Source: Hepsetus odoe
Lineage: Eukaryota > Chordata > Actinopteri > Characiformes > Hepsetidae
Direction: 5' to 3'
DNA: 64,000 bases
Assembly (NCBI GenBank): GCA_017165825.1
Contig: CM029387.1
Location: forward strand, 17,802,561-17,866,560
Below, one piece after another: positions 20,682 to 33,158 of the stretch; positions within the stretch are counted from its first letter, which is position 1; the number at the start of each line of letters is the position of its first letter. The position numbers were made by a program, and so were the translations under genes. Below the pieces are notes generated by a model that was not told the origin of the DNA, did not search any database, and saw nothing but the letters and a program-made list of their open reading frames with translations.

Positions 20682-23635
20682 CGTAGGGAAGTTTAATATA
20701 AATATATAAAAATAATTATCTGCAAAGCTGCATTTCAGGCAGTCCACTTAACTTCATCATTTAGTCCAGTAGTCCCGGCTTAGTACAGGCAGGGTTATAA
20801 TAAGCCTATAATTTCCAAATTCAACAAGAACAACGAACAAACACATGACAGGAAACACATAGATAAGGTCAAATCCAGAGAAAAACACCCAATAACGTTT
20901 TCAGAACAGAAACAATACAAGAAAGAATAGCAGGGAGGAGTCATCCAACATGCAATTACAGCTAAAAGACAAGATACTGTTGAACAGGACTCAATTAGAT
21001 ACTAGATGCAGTTTGAAGGCATTTGGATTGTCTTCTTCCGTTCATGGAGCTAGAACACGATCATCATGTTTAGGTTATCAGCAAATGGTACACGGAACAT
21101 GTGAACAAAGCACAATTGCTTGATCTCTGAATAGTTTTTATGGTAAATAATGTGATGATACACAGACATTTAAAGTAAATGAAATCGCAGATCACAAGCC
21201 AGCCTTTTGCTGGACTGGCAACTTCATTCAGTCTAAAAGCTTTGGTATAGACTCCAGCACTCTCTGTGAACCTGCTCAGGTTATGTGGCTCAGATGATGG
21301 ATAGATGGAAGGATGGAAGTACAAATTAGGCAGAGTGAATGCTTAAAAATGAGCAAAGTTCTTCTTCTGCACTATTTTAGCCAACGTTCCACAAGCTAGC
21401 AAGGAACGGCATACTTTCCCAACACGAGAAACTGAACGATAAAGGAAATAAATAAGTAATTTTTCTCTTTTATTTCATTTTGTCTGAAGTTTGTTGTTTG
21501 CTTTGTTTTTGTCCTGACCTGCATCGGTCTTGTCGGTTCCAGCAGCTGCCGGCCGAAAGACAAATTTGTTCTGATCCAAAATTTCCCCAGAAAGATTAAC
21601 CCCAGTGCCCTTGCTGGTGCAATAATCCACACCTTTATTGTGTCAAACTGCCCCTAATACCCATCCCCCTTTGTCCCCCTCCCCAGATCATGCCCCAGGC
21701 TGACCCAGTGTTTGAGTGTGCAGAGGTTGGAGGATAGCTTCAAGAGCTAAGCATTGATTTGCTAATTCTTCCCATGAGAAAGTAAACCAGAGCAGTGGTT
21801 GAAGGCCATGATTTCTCACCATCTGCTGGACATGGCGGGCAAAGTCACCTCATATGTATGATAATCAGTCCTTTAGCTATCATAGCATTGCTTGCGTGAC
21901 TGAAAGGACCTCGTCGGATGTTTTTGCTGGTGCTGTAAAACGTTGGTACCTTATCTTCGAATTGCAGAGCATGTTATCAGGGCTGCCTGCTGCTTCTCAC
22001 GTGTCCCTGATCCTGATTTACCCACCATTCATTCTGTTGTTCTCCTTTTATACTTCTAGTAAAATAACAATAAACCCCAAAATAAACTTAAACTGGCCAG
22101 ACGTCTTCTCCTGGTCTGATTTTAGATAACTATTTACAATAATGTTGTAATGTACTCTTTGGAGTATGTACTCCTTAAAAGACTCAGTTCTACTAGCTGA
22201 AGGCAATATAATCCTGCCCCAAGTAGTTATAATAATGCTGAAATGAATGAGTAGTGAATGAGCACCATCTATAACAACAGGGGGCGTTTGTAAGAAACCT
22301 AGGTGGTTGCTAAGGGCTGGCGGTGACGGGGGGCAGATTGGAAAACCAGTAGTTGCGCATCCCCCTCACATGTCAACAAAATTTTTTCAATCACTTTGGC
22401 AAACAAAATATTTTCCGTTGACCATGACACTCACTGAGCGGGAGGTGGGGAAGTAGGGTAGGGTGAGTTGGGAGTGGTGAGTTCTAGCCTAGCATACCAG
22501 AAATGCCACTGCCCCACAAGGTCAAAGGGCTCATTTCCTTCTGGGGGTAGAAATTATTGCCATATCAGTTGATCCTTGGGCTAGACTCCCAATGACATTG
22601 TAAGCTATGAACTAAAAATGACTAAAATTGCTAAAAATATCACCTGCAATTGCATATTTCCAATATACTTCACATTCCTAGAGGTAATTTTAATACATTT
22701 TAAATGAATTTTAATTCCTTTCCCACTTTCTTTGGTGTGCAGGGTTATTGAACTATTTATTATTTCTGTTAATTACTTATCAAGCTCTAGTTGCAAGCTG
22801 GTGACCTGCCAAAAGTAGAATCTAAAAGATTGAGTTAATCTCCAATTTAGACAAGCCTATAGGGATATGTGTAATAAGTGCATTTGATATCTTTTATACA
22901 CTATGAAATCAGATCCTGCTAGAGGGGGGAGAAATTATGGATATTCAGTTTTAATTCAGTTCTTTTATGGCTTCTTTTGTTACTGGAGTTTCGTCCTCTT
23001 CCTCATACTCCACAGTTGTCCTTTTCTTGCACCGAACCGTTTGCTCTTCAAGCTGCTGACGCAAATCCACACAAAACCTGACTGGTGGCACGTATCAGCT
23101 CACCCACTACATCCAGCACACCATTATATAACCCAGCATTTCCCATTAATTCATTGTTATGCATGAAAAGATGAAACATGAACATATAAACACAAATAAA
23201 CACATACACATATCAACACATAAACTCCGTTTGAGGATCTAAGTGAACTGAATGTGCTTGTTTGAAATGTTTACAAAGTCCACACATGAATGAAATATAT
23301 TCCGCCAACAGAATACTTGTGGACAGCAAGTAAACCTGAAAGCAAACCTTTGTGCAAATCAGAAGTACTTTGGGTTTGACAAGTTGGGGGGAAAGACATC
23401 AGAAGGATCTGGCCTAAATACAGCAGTTACAAATAAACCCGGTTGAAAGAGGTTTGAGTCTACAGTTTGAGTTAATGTACTGATATCTTTTATAGATTTT
23501 TTATAGTATAAAAACGCTGTTTTAAAGAAATTAAAAACATGATACTTATATAAAATAAAACTTTTATATAAATGAGAGAGATTTATTTTTTGAGTAAAAA
23601 AATTGCAATATTAATATCTGTGACTGGCAACAAGA
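20682..23635. other. Unique sequence, no gene seen
   Basis: Mostly AT-rich single-copy-looking DNA. The short open frames here lack splice context and known motifs. A G-rich patch around 22290-22500 is the only compositional feature I noticed. Confidence 0.35.
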
Positions 23636-24950
23636 AATTAACCTTTGCTTTCACCATCTAGTGTGACCCCTTGTGTAGCAATAACTGCAACTAAACTGCT
23701 GGTCAGTCCTGCAGAAACCATTCAACTCTGGGGTGTTGATTATTTATATAAACATAACTCTTGGATTAAGGCTAAGACTTTGACTAAAACATGAGCTTTA
23801 TCCTTTTCTTTAACCATTTTTGGTAGTGTGACTTGTGTGCTTAAGGCCTTCATCCTACCGCATGAGCCACTTTCTATCGAGAATTAGTAAAGTGAAAGTG
23901 ACTATTTGCCATTGTGAAACACAACACAGTGCACAGTGAACCAACAACAAGATGCAAACCTCTGCTTTTAACCCCCACATCGTTCGAAAGGATGCAGCCA
24001 TATCCAGCGCATGGGGAGCAGTGATGGGGACAATATCTTGCTCAAGGATGCCTCAGGGCAACCTTTTGATCTGAGATTCAAACCCATGAACTTTTGAGCC
24101 TGGGCCACCGCAGCCCCGGCGGACAGATATCCTGACGTTCCTTCAGAATTCCCTGATATAATGTAAATTACATTTCTCCATCAATGATTGTGAACTGGCT
24201 TGACCAAAATTCAGCAAAACAGGCACAAACCCTGATACTACCACCACCATGTTTCACTTGGATAAGGTTTCTTGCTGGAAAAGAGTGCCAAACAAAAAAC
24301 TTCAAACTTACAAATTCTTTTGTCTTATCCGTCCAGAACATTTCTCCAGTGGCCTTGTGGATAGTCCATGTGATCTTTAGCAAACTATAGATGGACAGTA
24401 ATGTTTTTTTATTGCAAAGCAGTGCCTTTATGATTGCATACCATGAGGGCTGCAAGAAGCATTTTCATAGAAAATTCACATTAGCCAATGTAAGATGGTT
24501 GCTTAAGAGTTTATATGGGTTCCTTTGTGACCTCTCTGATGTTACACGCCTTGCTCTCTGAGCAATTTTCATTGGTTGACCTCTCCTGGGGAGGCTAACA
24601 ATGGTTTCCCCTTTTGTACACAGTCTGTCTCTCTGTGGACTGGTGGAGTCCAAACTCTTTAGAGATGTTTTTTAATCCTTTTCCATTCTAATGAGCAACT
24701 CTTTCTCTGAGGTCCCTTTGTGTGATGAAATGTGCTGAAAACTCTAATTTTACACTCAGTTTAACTGCTAAACCTAGATTTTTGCCACTTAGATAAATGC
24801 AATAATGGATAAATTTTCTCGATAAATGAAGGACCAAATAAGGTATCTTTGTATCATTTGCTTAATTGGCTACTACTTATACGACTTGTATGAAAACCTG
24901 ACAATGTCGGATTTATAGTGTAGAGATGTTTAAAAATTCACCAGGCTTTA
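23636..24950 (-). mobile_element. Decayed Tc1-like transposon, interrupted by a SINE
   Basis: The minus strand carries a broken transposase gene. One fragment (24465-24653) reads LDSTSPQ-type sequence, then TIVSLPRRGQPMKIAQRARRV, typical of the DNA-binding part of Tc1 transposases. The plus strand has the matching 'ccaccaccatgtttcacttg' and 'cgtccagaacatttctcca' stretches. Stops and indels show it is dead. The right end has the 'acttgtatgaaaacctgac' block near the family's terminus. Outer limits are approximate. Confidence 0.75.
23890..24118 (-). repeat. SINE-A nested in the Tc1 relic
   Basis: A minus-strand copy with tail 'gtgaaagtgactatt' and head ending 'ccaccgcagcccc'. Tc1-like sequence continues on its right and probably on its left, so the SINE came later. 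Confidence 0.75.
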
Positions 24951-25690
24951 TTACATTGCAAATATAAAAATTTATAGCCTGTCATTTGTTTATTTTATGA
25001 ATGGGTATGCGGCTTGTCAAGAGCAGAATTAGTCCGTGCCTCTCTCTGGAGCTGAGCCGGTGTGGACATGGCCAGTCGCACGTTGCCGTGGATTAAGTCC
25101 CCCATTTGGCTTTGGTCCAGGCGATCAGCTGCTACTGCTGGCAGGAAGGAGCGGGTCAAAGTCAATGCTGCTTTATACCAGGGCACACTCTGCTACACTA
25201 GTGGCAGCCTCAGAGCGAAGAAGGGAAAATGGAAGAATGTTCAGGGGACATCAGAGCAATGCTAGCAAACAAGCAGTCCAGAGGGCACTCAGAGATAATG
25301 GACGCAAGGCAAAGTTCTCAGGTTAATAAGCATCTGAATATGTTTCCTTATATGGAAATAAAGAGCGAGGCCCCTTTAGTGCATATCTTAAAGGAAAAAT
25401 TCAATTAAAAATCAGTAGTTTGTTTTGCTTTGAGCTGAAACTGTGTCTCAAATGTAACATTTGTAATCCACAGCGCGGACCCGCATACGATGGTGGCCAT
25501 TTTCAAAATCATCATACAGTTAAAAAGACAAAATACACTCTCAATGCTTAAAACTTCAATAGCTGACTATTTTCATAAGCTGGAAAAAAGGGGGAGTTTA
25601 CTTGAAATAGATTTGTAAAATTTCAACCATTTTTTACTTTTAACATGCATTTAGATAGGATTTTTAAAAATCTGTTTTCTTTGTCATTTT
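24951..25690. other. GC-richer patch with overlapping open frames
   Basis: Around 25036-25326 the base composition rises and two overlapping plus-strand frames of 96 and 67 codons stay open. I recognise neither product. No clear splice sites or Kozak context support a gene. Confidence 0.3.
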
Positions 25691-25699
25691 CCGTTATAG

Positions 25700-25930
25700 C
25701 TTCATATACAGTTCTGTGCAAAAGCACCTCTCATCTCTTTCTATTTTGCTTCTGTGCAGCCAGACTTTCTTGTATATTTAATGTATTGTTGGGGAAACAT
25801 TTTTGGATCTCAATTTCAGTGCAGTCCCTGTACCTGACCAGTTCCAGAAGATTCCAGAGCCACACAAGTTTTAAGCCAAATATGCCTTAAATTCTGAATA
25901 ATTAAATAAACACTGCTTGTTACTGTTATG
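25700..25930. repeat. Tc1-type MITE fragment
   Basis: It starts 'cagttctgtgcaaaag', a variant of the CAGTACTGTGCAAAAG ends of the 17.6- and 35.3-kb elements, followed by 'gaccagttccagaagattcc'. The opposite end was not found. This is a tentative call. Confidence 0.4.
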
Positions 25931-28270
25931 AAAAGGTAACCTTTAAATCACTTGGTGTGGCTTTTTCTGGACCTCGTTTGGAAGAAAAAACAGTTTCATG
26001 TATTGAAATAAACTAAATACAAATATATTATCAATGTAGCCCAGCATTGCCTAAATGCTTTGCTCTTCCAGAGTATAATTAATGGCCATGAATACCAGTC
26101 AAATATAAATCTGATACCATCATGGCCTCCAACTGAACAAAATGTTGACAACTCACATGTAACATGTATAATATATATACATATTTACTTAAAAATAAAA
26201 ATAATAATTATATATATATATATGTAAATGTAATTTTTAAATAATGGTGAAGTATTTCTAAGACATTTTTTGCAGGACATTTTCTAAATATAGTTTAGCT
26301 TTTCTGAAGTTGGTCAAAGGGATGTGTATTACAGATACAGTTATCATTCACAGTATAGTATATCAGTCAAAAATCTGTCAAAAAAAAAAAGAAATAAAAA
26401 CCTCTTGCAATGATTAATATGGATACATCTTGAATGCTAGTGTGTAACATACAATATAGCAGCTCTCCGCTCCAATGCCAACCCACATTTGCCCCCAGGA
26501 GGATTGTGGGTATGACATTTGCCTGGTACCAAGTGGATCCACTCCATGTGTAATTCACAGAAGTGTAAAGCGAGAGAAGGGAAGGTGTATGTGACTGCAC
26601 AAGCTGTGTGGTCTCCTTCAGCTGCCTTCACTGTAAAACCAGGGATTGTGTTTGTTTTTCCTCACGTGCAGGCTGCCAATTCCTGAACACGCTCTAAACC
26701 CACAATTAAATCTAAATCAAAGACAAATAATACCTGTAATTACAACAGTCTCTTTTTTCATGCTCTGGTAGTGCAAGTGTGGCTCAACGTACTAGAAATA
26801 AGTGTTTTATTAGCCTCGTTGACTTTTATGGTGGATCTAAATCTGCAACGCCAACATTTTCCCTACATTCATCATGACACTTTCACTGTATGCACCACTT
26901 CACCTTCGTTTGAGCATAGCAAATGTGGCCAGAGGGTCAGTTTTTAATGCACACTTGTGAAATCTCAAGATGTATTGTTTTGGAAACAAAACCAATGAAC
27001 TTGTCTCTGTTCATTTCCTCCAGTTCGTTCCATGTTTGAAATTATGTGATGGGGAAATTAATTCCGTCATGCAATATTGACTTGATACACTAAATTTGCA
27101 CCACAGTTAGTCTTCTCAAGGAGCACTAATATACCTAATGAGTGATACAAACCCACCAATCAGCATCATGCATCTGCATGCCAAAATCAGACCACATGCT
27201 TGCTTAGACTTCATGGGCCTGCTAATGATGCTTGCTTCCACCTACTACATTTCACTCTCACTTGCCTGAGCTTGCAAAATCTAGTGCTTGCAACATTAGT
27301 AGGGATGGTTGACTCATCATGTCTACACAAATCTGCAAAAACTGAATGTTGGATAGTCTCAATATTCTGTTCTAAATATTTTAAATATCACAACAAAATG
27401 AGCCGAAGGTTTTATGATGGGACTGGAGGTGTTGTGAGGGACAGTGTAACTCTAGTCAAATTTTTTACTGAAGGACTCACTCTAGAAATGCAACATCTAT
27501 CAATGGAACATCTAATAAATCTATGTACCTTTCAAAAATTGAGAAGAAGAAGGGATTGAGAAAAAAGTAAAAAACTTTTGGTCTAACTGTCGAGAAGTCT
27601 TTTGCTGTCACTAAGCTAACCACCCTAACCAGTGGATAAAAGGCAGCACTGACCCGTGTTAACTTGAGGGGGGTTTCAGTATCTCTGCACAGCTCTGCGT
27701 TCTTCAGTGCAACTGCAGACAGTTTAAGCTTCAGATCTTTCTCAGCAGCGTCCAGCCTTTAACCCCATTGAGCCTTCAATGATGTCCAAACAGAGAAACC
27801 AGCCTCAAGCAAAGTTCTTATGAAATGCATGCAAAAAACAAACTTCAAACAGTTTTAGATAAAAAAATAATTACTATTATTTTGAATTTCTGCCATTACG
27901 TTTCTGTCTTGCACACCCCTAGCGAATTATTTATTACCAAGCTCTAATAGTCAATGGTTTTCATGGGTTCCTACATACTTGCTTGCTAGATTACTAAATA
28001 GGTTTTATATGCGGCACATTTGCATCTTATTTGTTGCTCTGGTTTAGACTTCCACATGCAGCCAGTAATCTGACTGTCCACCCCCAGCAAGTCATATTAC
28101 CAGCTCACATGCAGCCTGTAGGCCGTTTGCCTATGACCACAAAATTAATCCCACCTGCAAATCATTTGGTGGAACACAAGAGACTTGTGGGCAAATCTTA
28201 CGCAGACCTCGAGCCTCAAACTGTCAAGTAATAGACTTGCTTCTGTGATTGCTGGTATGCTAAGAGATTC
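25931..28270. other. Unique sequence, no gene seen
   Basis: AT-rich DNA with a TA-rich patch near 26165-26225. No exon, RNA gene or clear repeat was recognised. Confidence 0.35.
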
Positions 28271-28275
28271 TGTTA

Positions 28276-28538
28276 TGAAAGTGAAAGTGACAACCCTTGT
28301 CATTGCATGGTCACAGCACAGCACAGCACATGTGAACCACAACGAAATTGGACCTCTGCATTAACCCATGCACTCAAACACCATGCAGCAGTGGGCAGCT
28401 ATTGAAAGCACCCGGGGAGCAGTGACAGGGATGGTACCTTGCTCAAGGGTACCTCAGGGCAACCTACTTGTGAGGGAATCGAACCCACAATCTTCCGATG
28501 CGGGGCAACTCTCTAACCACTAGGCCACCGCTGCCCCA
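28276..28538 (-). repeat. SINE-A, full length
   Basis: A well-kept minus-strand copy: 'gtgaaagtgacaa' tail, 'cacagcacagcacagcaca' repeats, 'cggggagcagtgacaggga', and a head ending 'aggccaccgctgcccc'. Close in sequence to the copy at 63.7 kb. Confidence 0.85.
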
Positions 28539-28654
28539 TATTATGCTTTAATAATGGACAAATGTATGTCATGTGGATGAAAAGAACATAAGCAGCCTGC
28601 ATATTGTCCAAGGACAATAATCACAGTGTTAATATATATATGTTATCATTGCTT

Positions 28655-28840
28655 TTTAAATTAAGAAGGAATATATTAGATGGACAGCTCAGGTTGGACG
28701 TTTTGGAGACAAAGTTAGAGAAGCAAGGTTGCGTTTGTTTGGACATGTCTAGAGGAGAGACGAGGATTCTATTGGGAGGAGGATGTTGAAGATGGAGCTG
28801 CCAGGAAAGAGGACAAGAGGCAAAAAGCATTTTCAGTTTG
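28655..28840 (+). pseudogene. RTE-type LINE 3' fragment
   Basis: Broken reading frames give 'REARLRLFGHV', then RRDE- and 'GRRML'-like words, which match the C-terminal end of fish RTE-like ORF2. The same family is seen at 36.9-37.6 kb. It is frameshifted and short. Confidence 0.6.
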
Positions 28841-29379
28841 GATGCTGAATCCATGTATGAATCGCAGGCTTGTTCATGAACTGTCCTTGTTTGCCCATGT
28901 ATCTGAACTCACCTTAGCGATATTCATAAAAGCCACCTGACTGAAAGAGCATACCAGTCTAGACACCGAATGGTCAGCTGTTCAGGAAAATTCATTGGCT
29001 AGTAGCAGTACTTGCAAAGGTCAGTGACTGGTTGCGAAGGATCACGATAGAGGGCAGCGTCTGTGGCATTACGGCAATTACGACACGTGATCTCCCACAA
29101 CAGTCCTGCGAGAGACGCTGCGTCACATTTCAGCCAGGCCTCTAGAGACAAATGCCGCTAGAGTCAGAGGCCTGAGGGTGGAGTATAAAGAAGGGAGCTG
29201 TGATAGAAATATCATGTTATCTATTATGGTTAAGGGGGTCACTCAACACTGCTGTCCTTAGCGGCCTTTAGAAGCACTTAAGAGTGAGAGAGTGACTTCA
29301 TGTAGATTTATTACTGTCAGCACATGAAGCCAAGCTAGCTTACTTTACAAATAACTTGAATCCAAAATGAAATCTCCTG

Positions 29380-29384
29380 TGCTT

Positions 29385-29415
<31 letters not shown>
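29380..29415 (+). repeat. (CA)n microsatellite
   Basis: A run of about 14 CA units. The 29420-29640 stretch after it looks like an old retroposon ('ctctgggggattgaactggc') that I cannot assign. Confidence 0.7.
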
Positions 29416-29419
<4 letters not shown>

Positions 29420-29639
29420 GTGAATAGACCATTTGTCCTTTGCATTTAACCCACCTTACAAACACTGGTTGGGAAAACACACACCACTAGCAGGGTGCAA
29501 TGCCTTCACCCAGAGGGCAGTTATGGGATACATGAAGGGCAATCACTTCAGCTGCAGATACCAAAGGGTGAAAGTGTTCCCTCACCCCCAACAATTTAGC
29601 TGCTGCTCTGGGGGATTGAACTGGCAGCCCGGACTGAAT

Positions 29640-29870
29640 TACCAGCCTGATCATCTGGAATCAGCTGCACCTGTCTCTGTACTGCCTCATGCTTTAACTC
29701 TCCTCTTGAATGGTTCACAACATAGATCCCTGTGTGACTAAAACAAAAAAATCTGCTCAGGTTCAGGGACTGGCCTGAAAATGTGAGACAAAAAAAAAGC
29801 CTGGAGAACCTTTCCTCAACAATTCATTTAAAACACAAGAACGTTTGAAAATGCAGTGGCTAGTCTAGAG
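29640..29870 (+). repeat. Repeat X, copy 1
   Basis: Matches the 57.05-57.24 kb copy along its length: 'accagcctgatcatctgga', 'ctgcctcatgc', 'gaaaatg.gagac.aaaaa', 'ttcctcaacaat', 'tttaaaac.acaaga'. X is a repeat family defined only by comparison inside this window; its class is unknown. Confidence 0.55.
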
Positions 29871-31415
29871 TTAAACTGACGTGACTGCACTGATGTGAAA
29901 TGACATATAATTTTTTACCCCCAGACGTCATTAAAATGTTATTCTTTTCATGTGTTTATACATCTGGACGTCAGTCTCATACATCACCAAGCCCCTTCAT
30001 CTCTCTATGCTGTAAACACAGATAAAGTGGACATTTGCTGAATTTATGAAACTCTTATCATGAACCTAATTACTAACATTCCAATGCTGGCACTGACCAG
30101 ACCCTCTACACTGAGTCCCATAAGAAGGTTGTGCGTGCATTAACCCACCTGCTGAGCTTCACCCTGTTCTGCTTGCACTTCTTATCTTTCCCTTTGACAC
30201 AGTGGAACATGTCCTTATCCTTATATTTAGCATTTTGTCTCTGTCAAAGGTGTCGAAAAGATAAAAAACACAGTCCAGACCAGTAGCTTGTCTTTCTTTG
30301 GTAGCTTTTTACCAGATGGGAAAAAATAGTTAGAATAGTTGCAATGTTTAGTAATGCTTTACTGGGATCTGTGTTATCTGCAAATGGTTATTGACAATTA
30401 ATGTAAACGATCATACGCTGTGATGCTTTTCGGGTTGATACTGATGAAAGTAGCCTTCGTAAATCTTATAATACAGAACAGACATCACAAGGATGTGTCT
30501 AAGATAAACAAGGGTCATAATTCAATAACTATCCAGAAAAAATAGTGAGAATGTGGTTTGAAAAATAAACATGAAGCTGCAAAAAATTGAAATCTCTTCA
30601 TTAAGTTATTAAAATGGTGCAATGAAATCTAGCATGAACTTCAAATAAAAAGCTTTATCCCGTATGACAAGTACTCTCAAAAAAATTAAGCTGAAACTAA
30701 ATTCATGTTCTGAATATGCTTATAATAGAATAATATCCAGATTTTAGACCAAGAGTCAAAAATGAACTCTTGATTAAATAATACATTGAAGACATTATGT
30801 TTTTATTGTGCAGAATAAATAGATTTTCCCAGTTTGACAGTTTTTTTTTTATTAATTAAATTAAATGTAGTAAAATGCAGCTGTATGTTAAATTGTGGTT
30901 GAATATGTCCCCCAACAAAAAAGTGTAGTGGACACTTTAAGACGTGATTTCAGACGTTTCAGACCGTTTTATGATCTTTTTCCTCTGTAGGTCATAAAGA
31001 AACACACTTTGCTTTGGTTAAAAAGGGCAGGATCAGTGTAAAAATAGCCCTCTTGATAAACACCTTTATAAATAATTACCCCTACTGTTGACATTCATGC
31101 CACAGTGGGACACTGCGACATTTGGTTTTGCCAGACACTCTGCTTTGTCATCGGCAAACGAACTTGCCAACTCACACACATAGTGTTCGGTTGAGGAATG
31201 TCAGATGGAAATAGAAGGCCACATGCCCTTGACCGTTATCCTTGAAATGCTGCAGCCTTCACGAGGAGCCTCTCCATATTGTGTGTACACATGAAATGCC
31301 TTTTCTAAGATGAAACTGAAGCCTGTCCATCCATACATACAGTGCAGCACAAACGTTGTAAGTGCCCAAAAATGTACGTTTTTAAATATAATCCTTTATA
31401 TATTCAAATAGATAG
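29871..31415. other. Unique sequence, no gene seen
   Basis: AT-rich DNA without recognisable exons or repeats. Confidence 0.35.
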
Positions 31416-31419
31416 TTTC

Positions 31420-31655
31420 TATCCCAGTGGTTAGGGCGTTGGGCAAATGATCGGAGGATCGGGGGTTCGAACCCCTTCCCAATAGGTTTCCCTGAGGTAC
31501 CCTTGAGCAAGGTGCCGTCCCCGTCTCGCTCCTCCCTGTGATGGGCTGTCGACCTGTCCAGGGTGTCCCCCCCTGTCCTGTGCGCTGGGTTGGACTCCAG
31601 CACTCCCCCGCAACCCCGTTTGGGACAAGTGGCAGAAAATGACTGACTGTCCATC
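31420..31655 (+). repeat. Chimeric retroposon: SINE-A head joined to the L2-type 130-bp module
   Basis: The first part is SINE-A ('ccagtggttagg', 'gggttcgaacccc', 'gtacccttgagcaaggtg'). At about 31525 it changes to 'ctccctgtgatgggctg', the start of the 130-bp module also found at 10.5 and 40.8 kb. The SINE-A tail is absent. It ends 'gcagaaaatgactgactg'. Confidence 0.7.
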
Positions 31656-31840
31656 CTCCTAGTGGTAGGATACTTGCCGATGGATCTATGGACCAAGCGG
31701 TCACGGGCTCTGGCACTACCAGCATTGGGTTCCTGTACAAGACCCTTAACCCCAAGTTGCTCCAGGGGGACTGTCCCTGTAATTTGCACATGGAAGTCGC
31801 TCTGGATAAGAGCCTCTGCAAAATTTTATGTAAATGTAAT
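31656..31840 (+). repeat. SINE-B
   Basis: Plus-strand copy directly after the chimeric element. It has head 'cctagtggtaggatac', then 'gggttcctgtacaagaccc', 'ctccagggggactgtccctg' and tail 'tcgctctggataagagcctc' ending in 'atgtaaatgtaa'. The B box is diverged. Confidence 0.75.
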
Positions 31841-31919
31841 ATCTTACAACCATAGATTGCAACTGATATATTAAAAAAAAGCTAGTAGACTTTACTGACA
31901 GTTATGTTTGTAACATTTT

Positions 31920-32115
31920 TCTTTTATGGCATTTAGCAGTTCATACTTCAGTTCATACTTCAGATTTCCATTTCCTAATTACAGGAACCATTTTCCTGGA
32001 GAAACTTGGGGTCACAAGTTGAAATGAACCATCGGTGGAAGTGCTGGAGGTGGGATTCCAACCTGCTCCCTCTTGGTCCAAAGACGCGTATTCTATCACT
32101 AGACCTCCACCCCAT
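31920..32115 (-). repeat. SINE-B, diverged
   Basis: Minus-strand copy. It has 'tggcatttagcag' at the tail end, 'cctaattacaggaacca' in the middle, and 'tatcactagacctccacc' as the head. A short local duplication of 'cagttcatactt' lies in its tail. Confidence 0.65.
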
Positions 32116-32139
32116 GTTGTTTAACTGTAAGATAGTGTT

Positions 32140-32540
32140 CATAAGGGCACACGGAATCTACATAAGCCTTTAATGACGTTTGACATAAGCCTACATAGAC
32201 ATTAATAAAGGCTTTTAATGGAAAGCATAACTTTAAATACTTTTATCCCAGAAAGTGTTGCGAAAGTGGATGTTTGGTTGAAAAAACCTTTACAAATGTT
32301 AATGTTAACATCAGTTGTCATATCAGTTGTCAAATTATGTAGCCTGGGATGTGGGATCCAATAGTAAAGTGTCTTTATTAAGTCTTTATAATCTTTTTAG
32401 TGAAACGTCAACTAACATGAACGTGTAGCTTTAACGCCTTATGAACATCAGCCTTCTGTGAAGGGCTGATACCTCAAACTTAAACTATTACACAGTGCTA
32501 TAAGGCCAGTGTTTCTTTAATCTATTGTACAATTATGCAG
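32140..32540. repeat. AT-rich repeat related to naga intron 1
   Basis: It shares 'tctacataagcctttaatga' and neighbouring words with 7.57 kb. Related 'gacagttatgacagt' sequence follows at 33.16-33.30 kb. Probably an old non-autonomous element without visible ends. Confidence 0.4.
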
Positions 32541-32921
32541 TATATTTTGCAATCACATTTCAATTTGACTGCAAACTGAAAAATAATACCGTTATACGTG
32601 CAAAGAGGGTTTTTTTTCAGTCATGATGACCCGGGCAGCTTTTTTCCATGCAGCAGTGCACATCAAGCTCAGTTTTCCATGTGATGAATGGAATCTTTTT
32701 TCCATGGTGACTGACAAGCCATCAGCTCTAAACTTGGTGGTGAAAGAGGAAGCACTAACTTGCGTGTTTCGCTGTTTTTCTTGGCCTCAACACTTCCTTC
32801 AAATACCTTTGCCCGTAAACATGTCACAACAGTAGCACAGTAGGGTTTTTTACTTTGTCTTAAAAATAATTAATATCATGTCTCTTCCTTACCTATTGAA
32901 AAAAATATTAAACTAAATATT

Positions 32922-33158
32922 TGGGCAGCGGTGGCCTAGTGGTTAGGGGAGTTGGCCACAGAATCGGAAGATTGTGGGTTCAAACCCCTTACCAGTAGGT
33001 TGCCCTGAGGTACCCTTGAGCAAGATACCGTCCCTGTCACTGCTCCCCGGGCAGCTTTCATAGCTGCACCCTGCTGCACGGTGTTTGCATGGGTTAAATG
33101 CAGAGGTCCAATTTCGTTGTGACCTTGCAATGACAAGAATAGTCACTTTCACTTCATA
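32922..33158 (+). repeat. SINE-A, full length
   Basis: A complete copy from 'gggcagcggtggcctagtgg' through 'gggttcaaacccc' and 'acccttgagcaagatac' to 'cactttcacttc'. Confidence 0.85.

Noticed and set aside
31382..31821. Three overlapping minus-strand frames of 65-141 codons
   Set aside because: They lie across the chimeric SINE and SINE-B. The same peptide words appear wherever these SINEs occur.
32922..33000. tRNA gene-like A and B boxes
   Set aside because: These are tRNA-derived heads of SINE-A, repeated some 20 times. They lack a full cloverleaf and are followed by SINE bodies.
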